From Leucobacter luti (GTDB taxonomy: Bacteria > Actinomycetota > Actinomycetes > Actinomycetales > Microbacteriaceae), in contig NZ_SHKI01000006.1 in NCBI RefSeq assembly GCF_004217175.1, positions 248,001 to 312,000 of the forward strand: a stretch of 64,000 nt of DNA, in the 5' to 3' direction. The notes beneath the pieces were generated by a model. That model was given only the letters and a program-made list of their open reading frames with translations. It made no database searches and had not been told where the DNA came from. Of the stretch, positions 8,092-15,932 are shown in pieces. Positions within the stretch are counted from its first letter, which is position 1. Every line of letters begins with the position of its first letter. A program made the position numbers and the translations under genes.

Positions 8092-9513
8092 CTAGCGGGT
8101 GCCCTCCAGCGGGAACTCCTCGCCGAGCGCGTCGATCTGCTGGGTCGTCGGATCGCCCTCGGAGAAGTCCATCTTCGGGACCGCGCGGCGGAAGCCGCCG
8201 GTGACGATCGCGATGATGACGACGCCGATCACGAGCCAGATCCCGCCGACCAGCCAGGTGGCCGGCTCAAGGGAGGTCCAGAGCCAGATGGTGAGCGCGA
8301 AGCCGATGAGCGGGGCGACGCCGTGCACGAGGACGCTCCGCGCGGTGAGCGGCTCGCGCCGGCCGCCCTTCGGGAACAGGTACGTGCGGATCACCGAGAG
8401 GTTGACCATCGCGAACGCGGCGAGCGCGCCGAAGCTGATCATGAACGCGACGGTCTCGAGCGACAGGAACAGGCTCGACAGCGCGAACACCGAGACGACG
8501 ATCGCGGCGACGATGGGCGTGCCGAAGCGCTGGTGCAGCCGGGAGAGCGGCTTGGGGAGCATTCCGTCGCGGCCCATCGCGTAGAGGATGCGCGAGACAG
8601 AGACCTGGCCGGTCATGCCCGAGCCGAACGCGCCGACCACGTAGACCGCCACGAAGAACGCCGTGAACGCCTCGCCGCCGATGTTGTTCATCACCGTGAC
8701 GCCGGCTGCCTCGATCTCGCCGGGGGTGAGCGACGCCCAGTCGGGGTGGTAGGCGACGGCACCGGCCCACGAGACGAGGATGAAGAACAGGCCGCCCACG
8801 AGGGTCGAGAGCACGATTGCGCGCGGGATGTCCTTGCGGGGGCGCTTCGCCTCCTCGGAGAGCGTCGACACCGCGTCGAAGCCGAGGAACGAGAGCGCGA
8901 GGATCGCGGCGCCGGAGGCGATCGCGCCGATGCCGCCCTCACCGAAGGTGAACGGCTCGATGAGGCTGACGTCGGCGCTGCCGCCGAACGCGTGCTTGAA
9001 CGCGAGCACCATGAAGATCACCACGAGGAGCACCGAGAGCGCGATGATCGCGACGTTGACCTTGTTTACGAGGTTGATGCCGAGAATGTTGAAGAGCAGC
9101 ACGAGCAGCAGGGCCACCAGCGTGAACACCCACACCGGGATCGCCGGGAACTGCGTGTTGAGGTAGATCCCGATCAGCATGAAGTTGATCATCGGGATGA
9201 ACAGGTAGTCGAGCAGCATCACCCAGCCGGTGAGGAAGCCCGCGGCGCCGCCGAATGACTGCTGCGTGTACGTGTAAGCGGATCCCGCAACCGGGTAGCG
9301 TCGCACCATGGCGCCGTAGCTCGCCGCGGTGAACAGCATCGTGACCACCGCCACGATGTAGGCGGCGGGGAGGCGCCCGTCCGTGGTTTGGTTGACGATG
9401 CCGTACGTCGTAAAGACGGTAATCACGGTCATGTAGGTCACCCCGAACAGGGTGAGGCCCACGAGGCCGAGCGACCGTTTCAGGCGCGGTTCCGGTTGGG
9501 TTGATGTGCTCAC
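8092..9513 (-). CDS. APC-family amino acid/polyamine permease (copy 1)
   Basis: A 473-residue permease with about 12 membrane segments. GTG 9513 is the start: AAAGGAG lies 5 bases upstream, and the longer frame is rejected. Helix 1 carries the unwound G-V-T-Y-M-T motif followed by VFTTYGIVNQ, close to the PuuP/PlaP putrescine-importer branch of the APC superfamily (amine uptake by proton symport). The SFLGFDAVSTLSEEAKRP segment and FGSGMTGQVSVSRILYAMGRDG segment are also family hallmarks. It is a clear paralogue of the permease at 11240-12652, and the amidohydrolase gene lies between them, all on one strand. Likely last gene of an operon starting at 12652. Substrate inferred as an amine or amino acid, not proven. 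Confidence 0.88.
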   Translation of the reverse strand: MSTSTQPEPRLKRSLGLVGLTLFGVTYMTVITVFTTYGIVNQTTDGRLPAAYIVAVVTMLFTAASYGAMVRRYPVAGSAYTYTQQSFGGAAGFLTGWVMLLDYLFIPMINFMLIGIYLNTQFPAIPVWVFTLVALLLVLLFNILGINLVNKVNVAIIALSVLLVVIFMVLAFKHAFGGSADVSLIEPFTFGEGGIGAIASGAAILALSFLGFDAVSTLSEEAKRPRKDIPRAIVLSTLVGGLFFILVSWAGAVAYHPDWASLTPGEIEAAGVTVMNNIGGEAFTAFFVAVYVVGAFGSGMTGQVSVSRILYAMGRDGMLPKPLSRLHQRFGTPIVAAIVVSVFALSSLFLSLETVAFMISFGALAAFAMVNLSVIRTYLFPKGGRREPLTARSVLVHGVAPLIGFALTIWLWTSLEPATWLVGGIWLVIGVVIIAIVTGGFRRAVPKMDFSEGDPTTQQIDALGEEFPLEGTR

Positions 9514-9552
9514 GACGTCTCCTTTGAATCGGTGCAACGGTACTACGGTGAA

Positions 9553-11184
9553 TTATGGGGTGAAGGTCCGATTTCCGGCGAGCCACGTGCCGAGAACCGC
9601 GAGATCAGCGATGGATTCCGGGGCGATGGTGAGCGGATTCGCGGCCAGCCACACGGCGTCCGCCTCGCGGCCGAGCGCGAGGGTGCCGCGGGAGCCGCCG
9701 GCAAGCGCCTGGCGGGCGATGCCGGTGGTATAGGCGCCGTAGGCGGTTGCGGCGTCGATGCGCTCGTCCGGGAGCCAGGCGTCCGCACCCGGTTCGGTGT
9801 GGCTGTGGCGGGTGATCGCGGTGGCCACGGCGGGCCGCCAGTCGATCGTGGTCACGGGCCAGTCGCTGCCGAACGAGACGGTCGCCCCGCTGCGGTGCAC
9901 CGAACCGATGAGGTACTGCCACTCATCGCGCGGCTGGCCGAGGTGCGGGATCGTGAGATCGCGCATCACCGCGTCGCACTGCGCCCAGTACGGCTCGAAG
10001 TTGGCGATCACGCCCAGCTTCGCGAAGCGGTCCACGTCCGCGGGATCGAGCAGCGCGACGTGGGCGATCACGTGGTGTCGCTCGCGCGCGGGATTCGCGG
10101 CGGTGGCCGCCTCGAGCGCGTCGAGGGCGCTGCGGTTCGCGGCGTCGCCGATCGCGTGCAGGTGCAGCTGGAAGCCGAGCGCATCAAACGCGGTGGCGGC
10201 CGCGGCGAGCTCGGCGGTGTCCCAGTTCGGCAGCCCCGTGTCCTCGGGGCGATCCGCGTACGGTTCGAGGAGCGCCGCGGTGTGGCTCTCGATCACGCCG
10301 TCGACGAAGAACTTGACGGTCTCACCGCTGAGGCGCTCGGCGCCCAGCTCCCGCACGGTGGTCCGTGCGGCCTCGAACGCGGCGAGCTGCTCGCGCCAGA
10401 TCGCCGGGTCGGCGCGGAACGCGAGGTTGACCCGCGTGTGCAGGCGGCCCTGGGTGGCCGCGGCGAGGTACACCTCGATGTCGCGGGGCTCCACCCAGGC
10501 GTCCTGCACCCAGGTCATCCCGAGCGCCGCGTACTCGCTCGTGGCACGGTCGATCGCGTCGAGCCGCTCGGCAAGGGTGAAGTTCGGCACCACGTCCGCG
10601 AGGAAGTTGTTCGCCGCGGCCTCCTGCAGCGTGCCGAGCGGCGATCCGTCGGAGCGGCGCACGATCCGGCCGAGTGCCGGATCGGGGGTGTCCGCAGTGA
10701 TCCCGCCCGCCGCGAGCGCCGCCGAGTTGACCCACGCCGTGTGGTAGTCCCACGCGCGCAGGATCGTGGGGGTGTTGCCCGTCACCTCGTCGAGCCAAGC
10801 GGCGTCAAACATGCCGCCCTCCGAGAACGTGGCGTCGTAGCTGCCGCCCACGATCCACTCCGCGTCGGGGTGCTCGGCCTTCCACGCGGCGACCGCGTCA
10901 ATGATTCCCTGCTTGTCTGCCGCCGCGCGAATTGCAGGCCCGAGCGCCTCGACCCCGCCGAGCATCGGGTGCGCGTGCCCGTCGCCCGGCGCGGGAGCGA
11001 GTGTGCCCCCGGCGAGATCGACATGGGCGGCCGCGGGTTCCGCCTCCAGCACGTGCGCAACCGCGTCGGCGCCGAGAGCGATGACGCGGCCGTCCACGAA
11101 CGCGATCGCATCACTCGTGAGCGGGGCTCCCGCGTGCGTTGGATCGACGAGAACGGTGCCGCCGGTGAATACGGTGATGCTCAT
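9553..11184 (-). CDS. YtcJ-like amidohydrolase (metal-dependent)
   Basis: A 543-residue enzyme of the Amidohydro_3/YtcJ group. The metal-binding HxH motif is at His70-Ala-His72 (GDGHAHP); later segments include a conserved HLHAIGDAANR histidine motif and HHVIAHVALLDPAD, and FGSDWPV near the C-terminus supplies the last Asp ligand. A Lys in ETVKFFVDGV could be the carbamylated residue. Such proteins hydrolyse amides, N-formyl or N-acyl groups or exoenamines; the exact substrate is unknown. It is sandwiched between two paralogous APC permeases, with gaps of 39 and 55 bases, suggesting that both transporters import its substrate or export or import its product. A second, different YtcJ-like protein is at 60809-62425. 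Confidence 0.88.
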   Translation of the reverse strand: MSITVFTGGTVLVDPTHAGAPLTSDAIAFVDGRVIALGADAVAHVLEAEPAAAHVDLAGGTLAPAPGDGHAHPMLGGVEALGPAIRAAADKQGIIDAVAAWKAEHPDAEWIVGGSYDATFSEGGMFDAAWLDEVTGNTPTILRAWDYHTAWVNSAALAAGGITADTPDPALGRIVRRSDGSPLGTLQEAAANNFLADVVPNFTLAERLDAIDRATSEYAALGMTWVQDAWVEPRDIEVYLAAATQGRLHTRVNLAFRADPAIWREQLAAFEAARTTVRELGAERLSGETVKFFVDGVIESHTAALLEPYADRPEDTGLPNWDTAELAAAATAFDALGFQLHLHAIGDAANRSALDALEAATAANPARERHHVIAHVALLDPADVDRFAKLGVIANFEPYWAQCDAVMRDLTIPHLGQPRDEWQYLIGSVHRSGATVSFGSDWPVTTIDWRPAVATAITRHSHTEPGADAWLPDERIDAATAYGAYTTGIARQALAGGSRGTLALGREADAVWLAANPLTIAPESIADLAVLGTWLAGNRTFTP

Positions 11185-11239
11185 GTGACTGCGTCCTTGC
11201 TGCTCATGTGGGTGGAGGCGGGGCCGAGGCCCCCTGGGG

Positions 11240-12652
11240 TTACTTGAAGGGGGTGGACGTCTCGACCATCGCGTCGACTACCTCGGTGGCCGGGCCCTCC
11301 GAGAAGTCCATGCGCGGTACGGGGCGGCGGAAGAAGCGGGTCTTGCCGATCAGGATTGCGAGCCCGATCAGGAACCAGATGCCGCCCACGACCCAGGTCA
11401 GCGGTTCGAGCGAGGTCCAGAGCCAGATCGTGAGCGCGAAGCCCACGAGCGGGAAGACCGCGTACAGGATGATGTTCTTCACGGACCGCTCGGTGCGCTC
11501 GCCGTTCTTCGGGAAGAACGTGACGCGGATCACAGACAGGTTCACCATCGCGAAGGCGGCGAGCGCGCCGAAGCTGATCATGAACGCGGCCTGCTCAAGG
11601 GTGAGGAAGAGGCTTGCGAGCGCGAACACGGAGACCGTTGCTGCGGCGACCACGGGAGTGCCGAACCGCTTCCACAGGATCCCGAGCGGCTTGGGCAGCG
11701 TGCCGTCGCGGCCCATCGAGTACAGGATGCGCGCGACCGAGACCTGGCCGGCGAGGCCGGATCCGAAGCACCCGGCGACGGTGAAGAGCACGAAGAGCAG
11801 GCCGAGCCACTCACCCGCAACGTGGTGGGAGAGCACGATTCCCGCGGCGTCGATGAGCTCGCGCGGGGCCTGCGACCAATCGTCGAGGTGGTAGGCGCGC
11901 GCGCCCACCCACGAGACGAAGATGAAGATGGCGCCGCCGATGAGGGCGGTGAGGATGATCGCGCGGGGAATGTCGCGGCGCGGGTGCTTCGCTTCTTCGG
12001 AGAGGGTCGAGACCGCGTCGAAGCCGAGGAACGAGAGCGCCAGAATGCCGGCGCCGGTGAAGATCGGGCTGAAGCCCTCGGCGCCCGGAATGAACGGGTC
12101 GAGGATCCCAGGCGCGTTCGGATCGGCGATCGCCGTCTTGATCGCGAACACCGCGAAGACGATGACCGCTGCGCCCGAGATGCTCACGATGATGATGTTG
12201 AGCTTGTTCACGAGCGTGATTCCGAGCACGTTGAACGCGAACACGGCGATGAGCGTGACGAGCGCGACGAGCTGCGCGGGGATGCTGGGGAACTGCGTGC
12301 TGACGTACAGGCCGAGGATCATGAAGTTGATCATCGGGATGAAGAGGTAGTCGAGCAGGAGCACCCAGCCGGTGAGGAAGCCCGCGCCGCCGCCGAACGC
12401 CTGCTGCGTGTAGGTGTAGGCCGAGCCCGCGACCGGGTAGCGACGCACCATCGCCGCGTAGCTGTTTGCGGTGAAGAGCATGGTGAGCAGCGCAACAACG
12501 TAGGCGAGCGGCAGGTGACCGTCGGTGACCTGGTTCACGATGCCGTAGGTGGTGAACACGGTGGCGACCGCCATGTATGCCAGACCAAAGAGGACAAGGC
12601 CTCCCAGGCCCAGTTCTCGTTTGAGGCCGTTTCGTGCGGCGGGTTCGCTCAC
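11240..12652 (-). CDS. APC-family amino acid/polyamine permease (copy 2)
   Basis: A 470-residue, roughly 12-helix transporter, paralogous to the 8092-9513 permease along its full length (shared YTYTQQxFGGxAGFLTGWVxLLDYLFIPMINFM and ALSFLGFDAVSTLSEEAK blocks). GTG start at 12652 with AAAGGAG 6 bases upstream. It is the first gene of the leftward operon and faces a TetR regulator gene across 150 bases containing two palindromes. The C-terminal motif PxMDFSEG is kept in both copies. As a proton-coupled uptake system it probably brings an amine or amino-acid derivative to the amidohydrolase; two copies may differ in substrate preference. Confidence 0.88.
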   Translation of the reverse strand: MSEPAARNGLKRELGLGGLVLFGLAYMAVATVFTTYGIVNQVTDGHLPLAYVVALLTMLFTANSYAAMVRRYPVAGSAYTYTQQAFGGGAGFLTGWVLLLDYLFIPMINFMILGLYVSTQFPSIPAQLVALVTLIAVFAFNVLGITLVNKLNIIIVSISGAAVIVFAVFAIKTAIADPNAPGILDPFIPGAEGFSPIFTGAGILALSFLGFDAVSTLSEEAKHPRRDIPRAIILTALIGGAIFIFVSWVGARAYHLDDWSQAPRELIDAAGIVLSHHVAGEWLGLLFVLFTVAGCFGSGLAGQVSVARILYSMGRDGTLPKPLGILWKRFGTPVVAAATVSVFALASLFLTLEQAAFMISFGALAAFAMVNLSVIRVTFFPKNGERTERSVKNIILYAVFPLVGFALTIWLWTSLEPLTWVVGGIWFLIGLAILIGKTRFFRRPVPRMDFSEGPATEVVDAMVETSTPFK

Positions 12653-12683
12653 TGGATCTCCTTTGACGCGGAATTCAACTTCG

Positions 12684-12710
12684 TCGTAAATGAACAGGGT
12701 TCGTTTACGA
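12684..12710. promoter_or_regulatory. Candidate TetR operator (12-bp arms)
   Basis: TCGTAAATGAAC (12684-12695), spacer AGG, GTTCGTTTACGA (12699-12710): 11 of 12 positions are complementary. It lies 32 bases upstream of the permease start and about 90 bases upstream of the divergent TetR start, the expected position for a self-regulating TetR repressor. Confidence 0.75.
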
Positions 12711-12751
12711 TCGGGTTGAGAATAGTACGAAAACTGCTCCAGCGCGACTTC

Positions 12752-12764
12752 GTGAAAATTTCAC
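12752..12764. promoter_or_regulatory. Perfect 13-base palindrome GTGAAAATTTCAC
   Basis: GTGAAA-A-TTTCAC in the same intergenic region, 39 bases upstream of the TetR start. Unlike in sequence to the 12684 site, so it would bind a different regulator, or mark the TetR gene's own promoter. Confidence 0.5.
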
Positions 12765-12802
12765 CGCAGAAATCATGGCAAGCTGGGCCACGGAGGAAAG
12801 AT

Positions 12803-13690
12803 ATGTCGACAACGGCAAAGAAGCCCGGAGGTGGGGACCTGGGGGGCGACGAACGAACGAACGCTCCCGGCGCTGGTGCTGCGAGCGCCGCGGCCGCCGG
12901 GCGCGACGACAGCGACGGCGCCGTTCCTGCCGAACTGGTTTCCAGATCTGGCTCGGCTCCGAGAGCTGGCGCTGCTTCCGGGGCATCCGGGGCCACCGCG
13001 CCGAAGCGGCGCGCCGGTCGACCCAAGACGAGCGTGCTGTCGCGCCGCCTCATCTTGGAGACCGGGCTGCGCCTGATCGATGAGGTGGGTGCGCACGGCG
13101 TAGGGATGCGGGCGATCGCGAAGGAACTCGGTGTGCGTCCCTCGGCGCTCTACAACCACGTCGCCGGGCAAGACGAACTCGTCGCCGGCGTGCGCGAACT
13201 CGTGAGCGATCGGATCCCGGTCGACATGTTTGCGCGCGAGCCGTGGGATGTGGCGCTCGCCGAGTGGGCCGTGGGGTACCGGCGCACATTCGCCGCGCAC
13301 CCGCCCACGATCGCGCTCCTCGCGGTGCTACCGCTCTCAGAGGACTCCGTGACCTCGCGGATGTACGACACCGTCATCGCCGCGCTCATGCGGGGCGGCT
13401 GGCCTGCCGACCGGGCGCTCACGCTCATGGTGGCGCTCGAGTCGTTCATTCTTGGCTCGGCGCTCGACCTCGCGGCCGACGACGACATGCTCGATCCGGG
13501 CCCGCGCACCGATGTGCCCGCGTTCTCGGAGGCGTACCGCAGCCGGGCCGAACGGCTCGCCGCACGAGGTGAGGGGCCCGCGGAGGCATCGTTCCAGCTG
13601 GGCCTCCGGGCGCTGTTCACCGGCTTTCGTGCCGAGTACGCGGGGCTCGGGCTCGCGCCCGCCGAGGCCGGGAGCCGCCCCCGCCGCTGA
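12803..13690 (+). CDS. TetR/AcrR-family transcriptional regulator
   Basis: A 295-residue regulator. ATG 12803 follows GGAGGAAAG; the much longer open frame upstream is antisense to the permease and is rejected. Residues 1-70 are a low-complexity Ala/Gly/Pro-rich tail, then KRRAGRPKTSVLSRRLI begins the DNA-binding domain, with helix-turn-helix around residues 90-125 (VGMRAIAKELGVRPSALYNHVAGQDELV). The C-terminal half (about 140-275) matches the ligand-binding TetR_C type used by TetR/TetR-class repressors (AHPPTIALL, then LTLMVALESFILGSALD). It is divergent from the APC-amidohydrolase-APC operon and probably represses it through the palindrome at 12684-12710. The long disordered N-terminus is unusual. 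Confidence 0.88.
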   Translation: MSTTAKKPGGGDLGGDERTNAPGAGAASAAAAGRDDSDGAVPAELVSRSGSAPRAGAASGASGATAPKRRAGRPKTSVLSRRLILETGLRLIDEVGAHGVGMRAIAKELGVRPSALYNHVAGQDELVAGVRELVSDRIPVDMFAREPWDVALAEWAVGYRRTFAAHPPTIALLAVLPLSEDSVTSRMYDTVIAALMRGGWPADRALTLMVALESFILGSALDLAADDDMLDPGPRTDVPAFSEAYRSRAERLAARGEGPAEASFQLGLRALFTGFRAEYAGLGLAPAEAGSRPRR

Positions 13691-13754
13691 TCCGCGCTGC
13701 GCTGACTCCGCGCTGCGCTGACTCCGCGCTGCGCTGACTCCGCGCTGCGCTGAC
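13691..13754. repeat. Four perfect tandem copies of a 16-bp unit
   Basis: TCCGCGCTGCGCTGAC repeated four times without change, starting at the base after the TetR stop codon. A unit of 16 is not a multiple of 3, so it is not former coding sequence in frame. Confidence 0.95.
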
Positions 13755-13778
13755 TCCCCGACGAGTGGCGGATTCCCT

Positions 13779-13842
13779 CGCGAGCGTGCGGCTTCACACC
13801 ACGAGGGAAGCCGCACGCTCGTGACGAAGCCGCACGCTCGCG
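13779..13842. terminator. Mutually exclusive hairpins (one 5' arm, two 3' arms)
   Basis: The arm at 13779-13795 can pair with 13807-13821 (15 bp, perfect) or with 13826-13842 (17 bp, perfect), because the complement is present twice. Located between convergent genes, so probably a transcription terminator, but the duplicate arm is unusual. Confidence 0.6.
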
Positions 13843-13985
13843 GGGGAAGGGGAGGGGACTGGCGGGGGAGGGGGGAGGGGACCCGCCGGGGAGGGGACCC
13901 GCTGGGGAGGGGACTCGCGGGGGAGGGTGCACAGCAAAGGGGGAGGGCGCAGGGAAAGGGGGTGGGGACGGTCGTAGGGGAAAGT
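13843..13985 (+). repeat. G-rich tract with imperfect GGGGAGGGGAC repeats
   Basis: About 140 bases in which runs of 3 to 6 G recur on the plus strand, with GGGGAGGGGACYCGC-like units repeated about every 16 bases. Many sets of four G-runs with short loops exist, which fits G-quadruplex formation. It ends about 30 bases before the stop of the leftward permease gene at 14015. Confidence 0.8.
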
Positions 13986-14014
13986 GGCTGAAAGCCGAGT
14001 GGAAAAGAACAGCC

Positions 14015-14824
14015 CTACTTCGCGTCTCCCGCGGCGGACGCCTTCTGCGAGAAGTAGACCGGGATCAGCGAGAGCAGGATCATCACGGTTGCCACGACGT
14101 TGACCTGGTTGACCTCGTTCGGCCGCGCCATCTGGTTCATGATCCAGAGCGGCAGCGTCTCTACCCCCGGCGGCGCGGTGAAGATGGTCACCACGATCTC
14201 ATCGAACGACAGTGCGAACGCGAGCAGGCCGCCAGCGATGAACGCGCTGCGGAACTGGGGGAACGTGACGAGCCTGAACGTCTGCGCGATCCCCGCCCCG
14301 AGGTCCATGGATGCCTCCTCCAGGTTCGGGTTCATGCGCCGCAGCCGGGCGATCACGTTGTTGAACACCATCACCACGCAGAAGGTGGCGTGCGCGATGA
14401 TCATGCCCCAGTAGCCGACGTTGATGCCCATTGGCTTGAGCACCTGGTGGAACGTGTTCGAGAGGGCGACGCCGGTCACGATGCCGGGGAGGGTGATGGG
14501 CAGCACGATGAGCAGGTTCACGGTCTGCTGCCCGAAGAACTTGAAGCGCTGCAGAGCGAAGGCGGCCAGCGTTCCGAGGACGAGCGCGAAGGCGGTGGCG
14601 ATCAGCGCGACGACCACCGAGTTGAGCAGCGCGGCGTGCACGGCGGGGTTCACGAGCGCTTTGCCCCACCACTCGAGCGAGAAGCCGGGGATCGGCCACC
14701 CGGATACTCGGCCCGAGTTGAAGGAGTTCATGATGATCACGAACAGGGGGATGTACATGAAGCCGAGGGCCACCAGGGTGACGAGGGCGAGCGCGATCTT
14801 GGTGCCGCGATTCAGGCGAAGCAT
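14015..14824 (-). CDS. Polyamine-type ABC transporter permease (PotC-like), system 1
   Basis: A 269-residue inner-membrane permease with about six helices. ATG 14824 has AAGGAG 4 bases upstream; the 174-residue upstream extension of the frame is a shadow of the preceding gene. The EAA loop reads EEASMDLGAGIAQTFRLVTFPQ (about residues 168-190), the contact site for the ATPase. N-terminal RGTKIALALVTLVALGFMYIPLFVIIMNSFN is typical of PotC/PotI-type permeases. It is last in the order ATPase, binding protein, permease, permease, and lies 26 bases after the partner permease. A polyamine or related cation as substrate is inferred from family resemblance only. Confidence 0.9.
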   Translation of the reverse strand: MLRLNRGTKIALALVTLVALGFMYIPLFVIIMNSFNSGRVSGWPIPGFSLEWWGKALVNPAVHAALLNSVVVALIATAFALVLGTLAAFALQRFKFFGQQTVNLLIVLPITLPGIVTGVALSNTFHQVLKPMGINVGYWGMIIAHATFCVVMVFNNVIARLRRMNPNLEEASMDLGAGIAQTFRLVTFPQFRSAFIAGGLLAFALSFDEIVVTIFTAPPGVETLPLWIMNQMARPNEVNQVNVVATVMILLSLIPVYFSQKASAAGDAK

Positions 14825-14850
14825 GGGTCTCCTTCGGAAGCCGGATCGGG

Positions 14851-15735
14851 CTAGAGGTTGTTGAGCGCGCCGGTGCGTCGCACCGCGGTGAGGTAGATGA
14901 CCACGAGCACGATCGGCACGATCGAGAAGGCGGCGGCGAGCGGCGGGTTGAGGTTGATGTTCTGCGCGATGATGCTGCCGATCATCTGCGTCGATCCGCC
15001 GACGTACATGGCGGCGATGTAGTCGCCGAGACTGAGGGAGAACGTGAAGATCGAGCCCGCGATGAGCGAGGGGAGCAGCAGCGGGGCGATGATCGTTCGG
15101 ATGGTGCGCGCCCCGCTGGCTCCGAGGTCGGAGGACGCGTCGAAGAGGTTCGTGGGGATCTGCGAGACGGCGGCGTACACGGGGATCGCCATGTAGGGGA
15201 ACCAGAGGTACACGAGCGTGAGGATCACCGTGAGGATGCCGAAGCCTGGCCCCTCGATCCCGAGCGGGGAGAGCGCCCAGTTGAAGAAGCCGGTCTCGGT
15301 CCAGACGAGGCGCATGGCGATGATCTTGACGAGGTAGCCGGCCCACAGCGGCAGCGTGACGAGCACCGCGAGGGTCGCTCGCAGCCGTGGCCCGGCGACC
15401 TTCGCCATGAACACGGCGAGCGGGACAGCGACGAGCGCGCAGATCAGCGTGACGGCGAGCGCAATCCCGAGGGTGCGCGCGGCGGTCGCGAGGTACGCGG
15501 GCACCGAGACGAGCTGCTGGAAGTTTTCGAGGGTGAAGCCGGGCTTCACGCGCGAGGTGAACGGGTCGGTGGTCCAGAACGCGGTGATGAGCAGCAGCGC
15601 GAGCGAGAGGATGTAGACCCCAACGAGCCAGGTCATCGGCAGCGCGAGCAGGGCCGCGAGACGTGCGCGCGGGTGCCTCGCCAGTGCGGTGGAGAGGGGT
15701 TTGGGGCGGCGTTCGAGAACGGGCTGCTGGTTCAC
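14851..15735 (-). CDS. Polyamine-type ABC transporter permease (PotB-like), system 1
   Basis: A 294-residue permease. GTG 15735 is chosen because GAGGAAG lies 5-6 bases upstream; upstream frame is non-coding repeat. The hydrophobic core starts near residue 25 (LLALPMTWLVGVYILSLALLL) and the EAA loop is FDASSDLGASGARTIRTIIAPLLLPSL (about 200-226). It would pair with the PotC-like permease. It is separated from the binding-protein gene by 197 bases that carry a 16-bp hairpin, so permease expression may be set lower than that of the binding protein. Confidence 0.9.
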   Translation of the reverse strand: MNQQPVLERRPKPLSTALARHPRARLAALLALPMTWLVGVYILSLALLLITAFWTTDPFTSRVKPGFTLENFQQLVSVPAYLATAARTLGIALAVTLICALVAVPLAVFMAKVAGPRLRATLAVLVTLPLWAGYLVKIIAMRLVWTETGFFNWALSPLGIEGPGFGILTVILTLVYLWFPYMAIPVYAAVSQIPTNLFDASSDLGASGARTIRTIIAPLLLPSLIAGSIFTFSLSLGDYIAAMYVGGSTQMIGSIIAQNINLNPPLAAAFSIVPIVLVVIYLTAVRRTGALNNL

Positions 15736-15885
15736 GGTGCTTCCTCGCTGCTGTGAAGGCGGATTGATCGGAGGTGCGGTCTGGTGGCCGCGCGAGTGCT
15801 GGTCGCGTGCGGGGCGATGCCCCGCTGAGGCGCGGCGGCGCGGCGGCGCGGAGCTGCGGTGCTGCGGTGGTGCGGTGTGCGGTGT

Positions 15886-15923
15886 GCGGTGTGGTGCCGG
15901 CGACGCCGCCGGCACCACACCGC
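15886..15923. terminator. Intercistronic 16-bp hairpin after the binding-protein gene
   Basis: GCGGTGTGGTGCCGGC (15886-15901) pairs perfectly with 15908-15923 around a 6-base loop. On the minus-strand transcript it lies 10 bases after the binding-protein stop and 150 bases before the permease start. Its position fits a partial terminator or RNA-stabilising element. Upstream flanks (15835-15890) are low-complexity GCGG/GTGCGGT repeats. Confidence 0.7.
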
Positions 15924-15932
15924 GGCGAGGGG

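Noticed and set aside
7717..9258. 513-residue plus-strand frame across the hairpin region and the APC permease
   Set aside because: Its protein is extremely Arg/Glu/Asp-rich, antisense to a membrane protein, and has no recognisable domain.
11822..12802. N-terminal extension of the TetR frame
   Set aside because: Antisense to the permease gene; the internal ATG 12803 has GGAGGAAAG and gives a normal TetR length.
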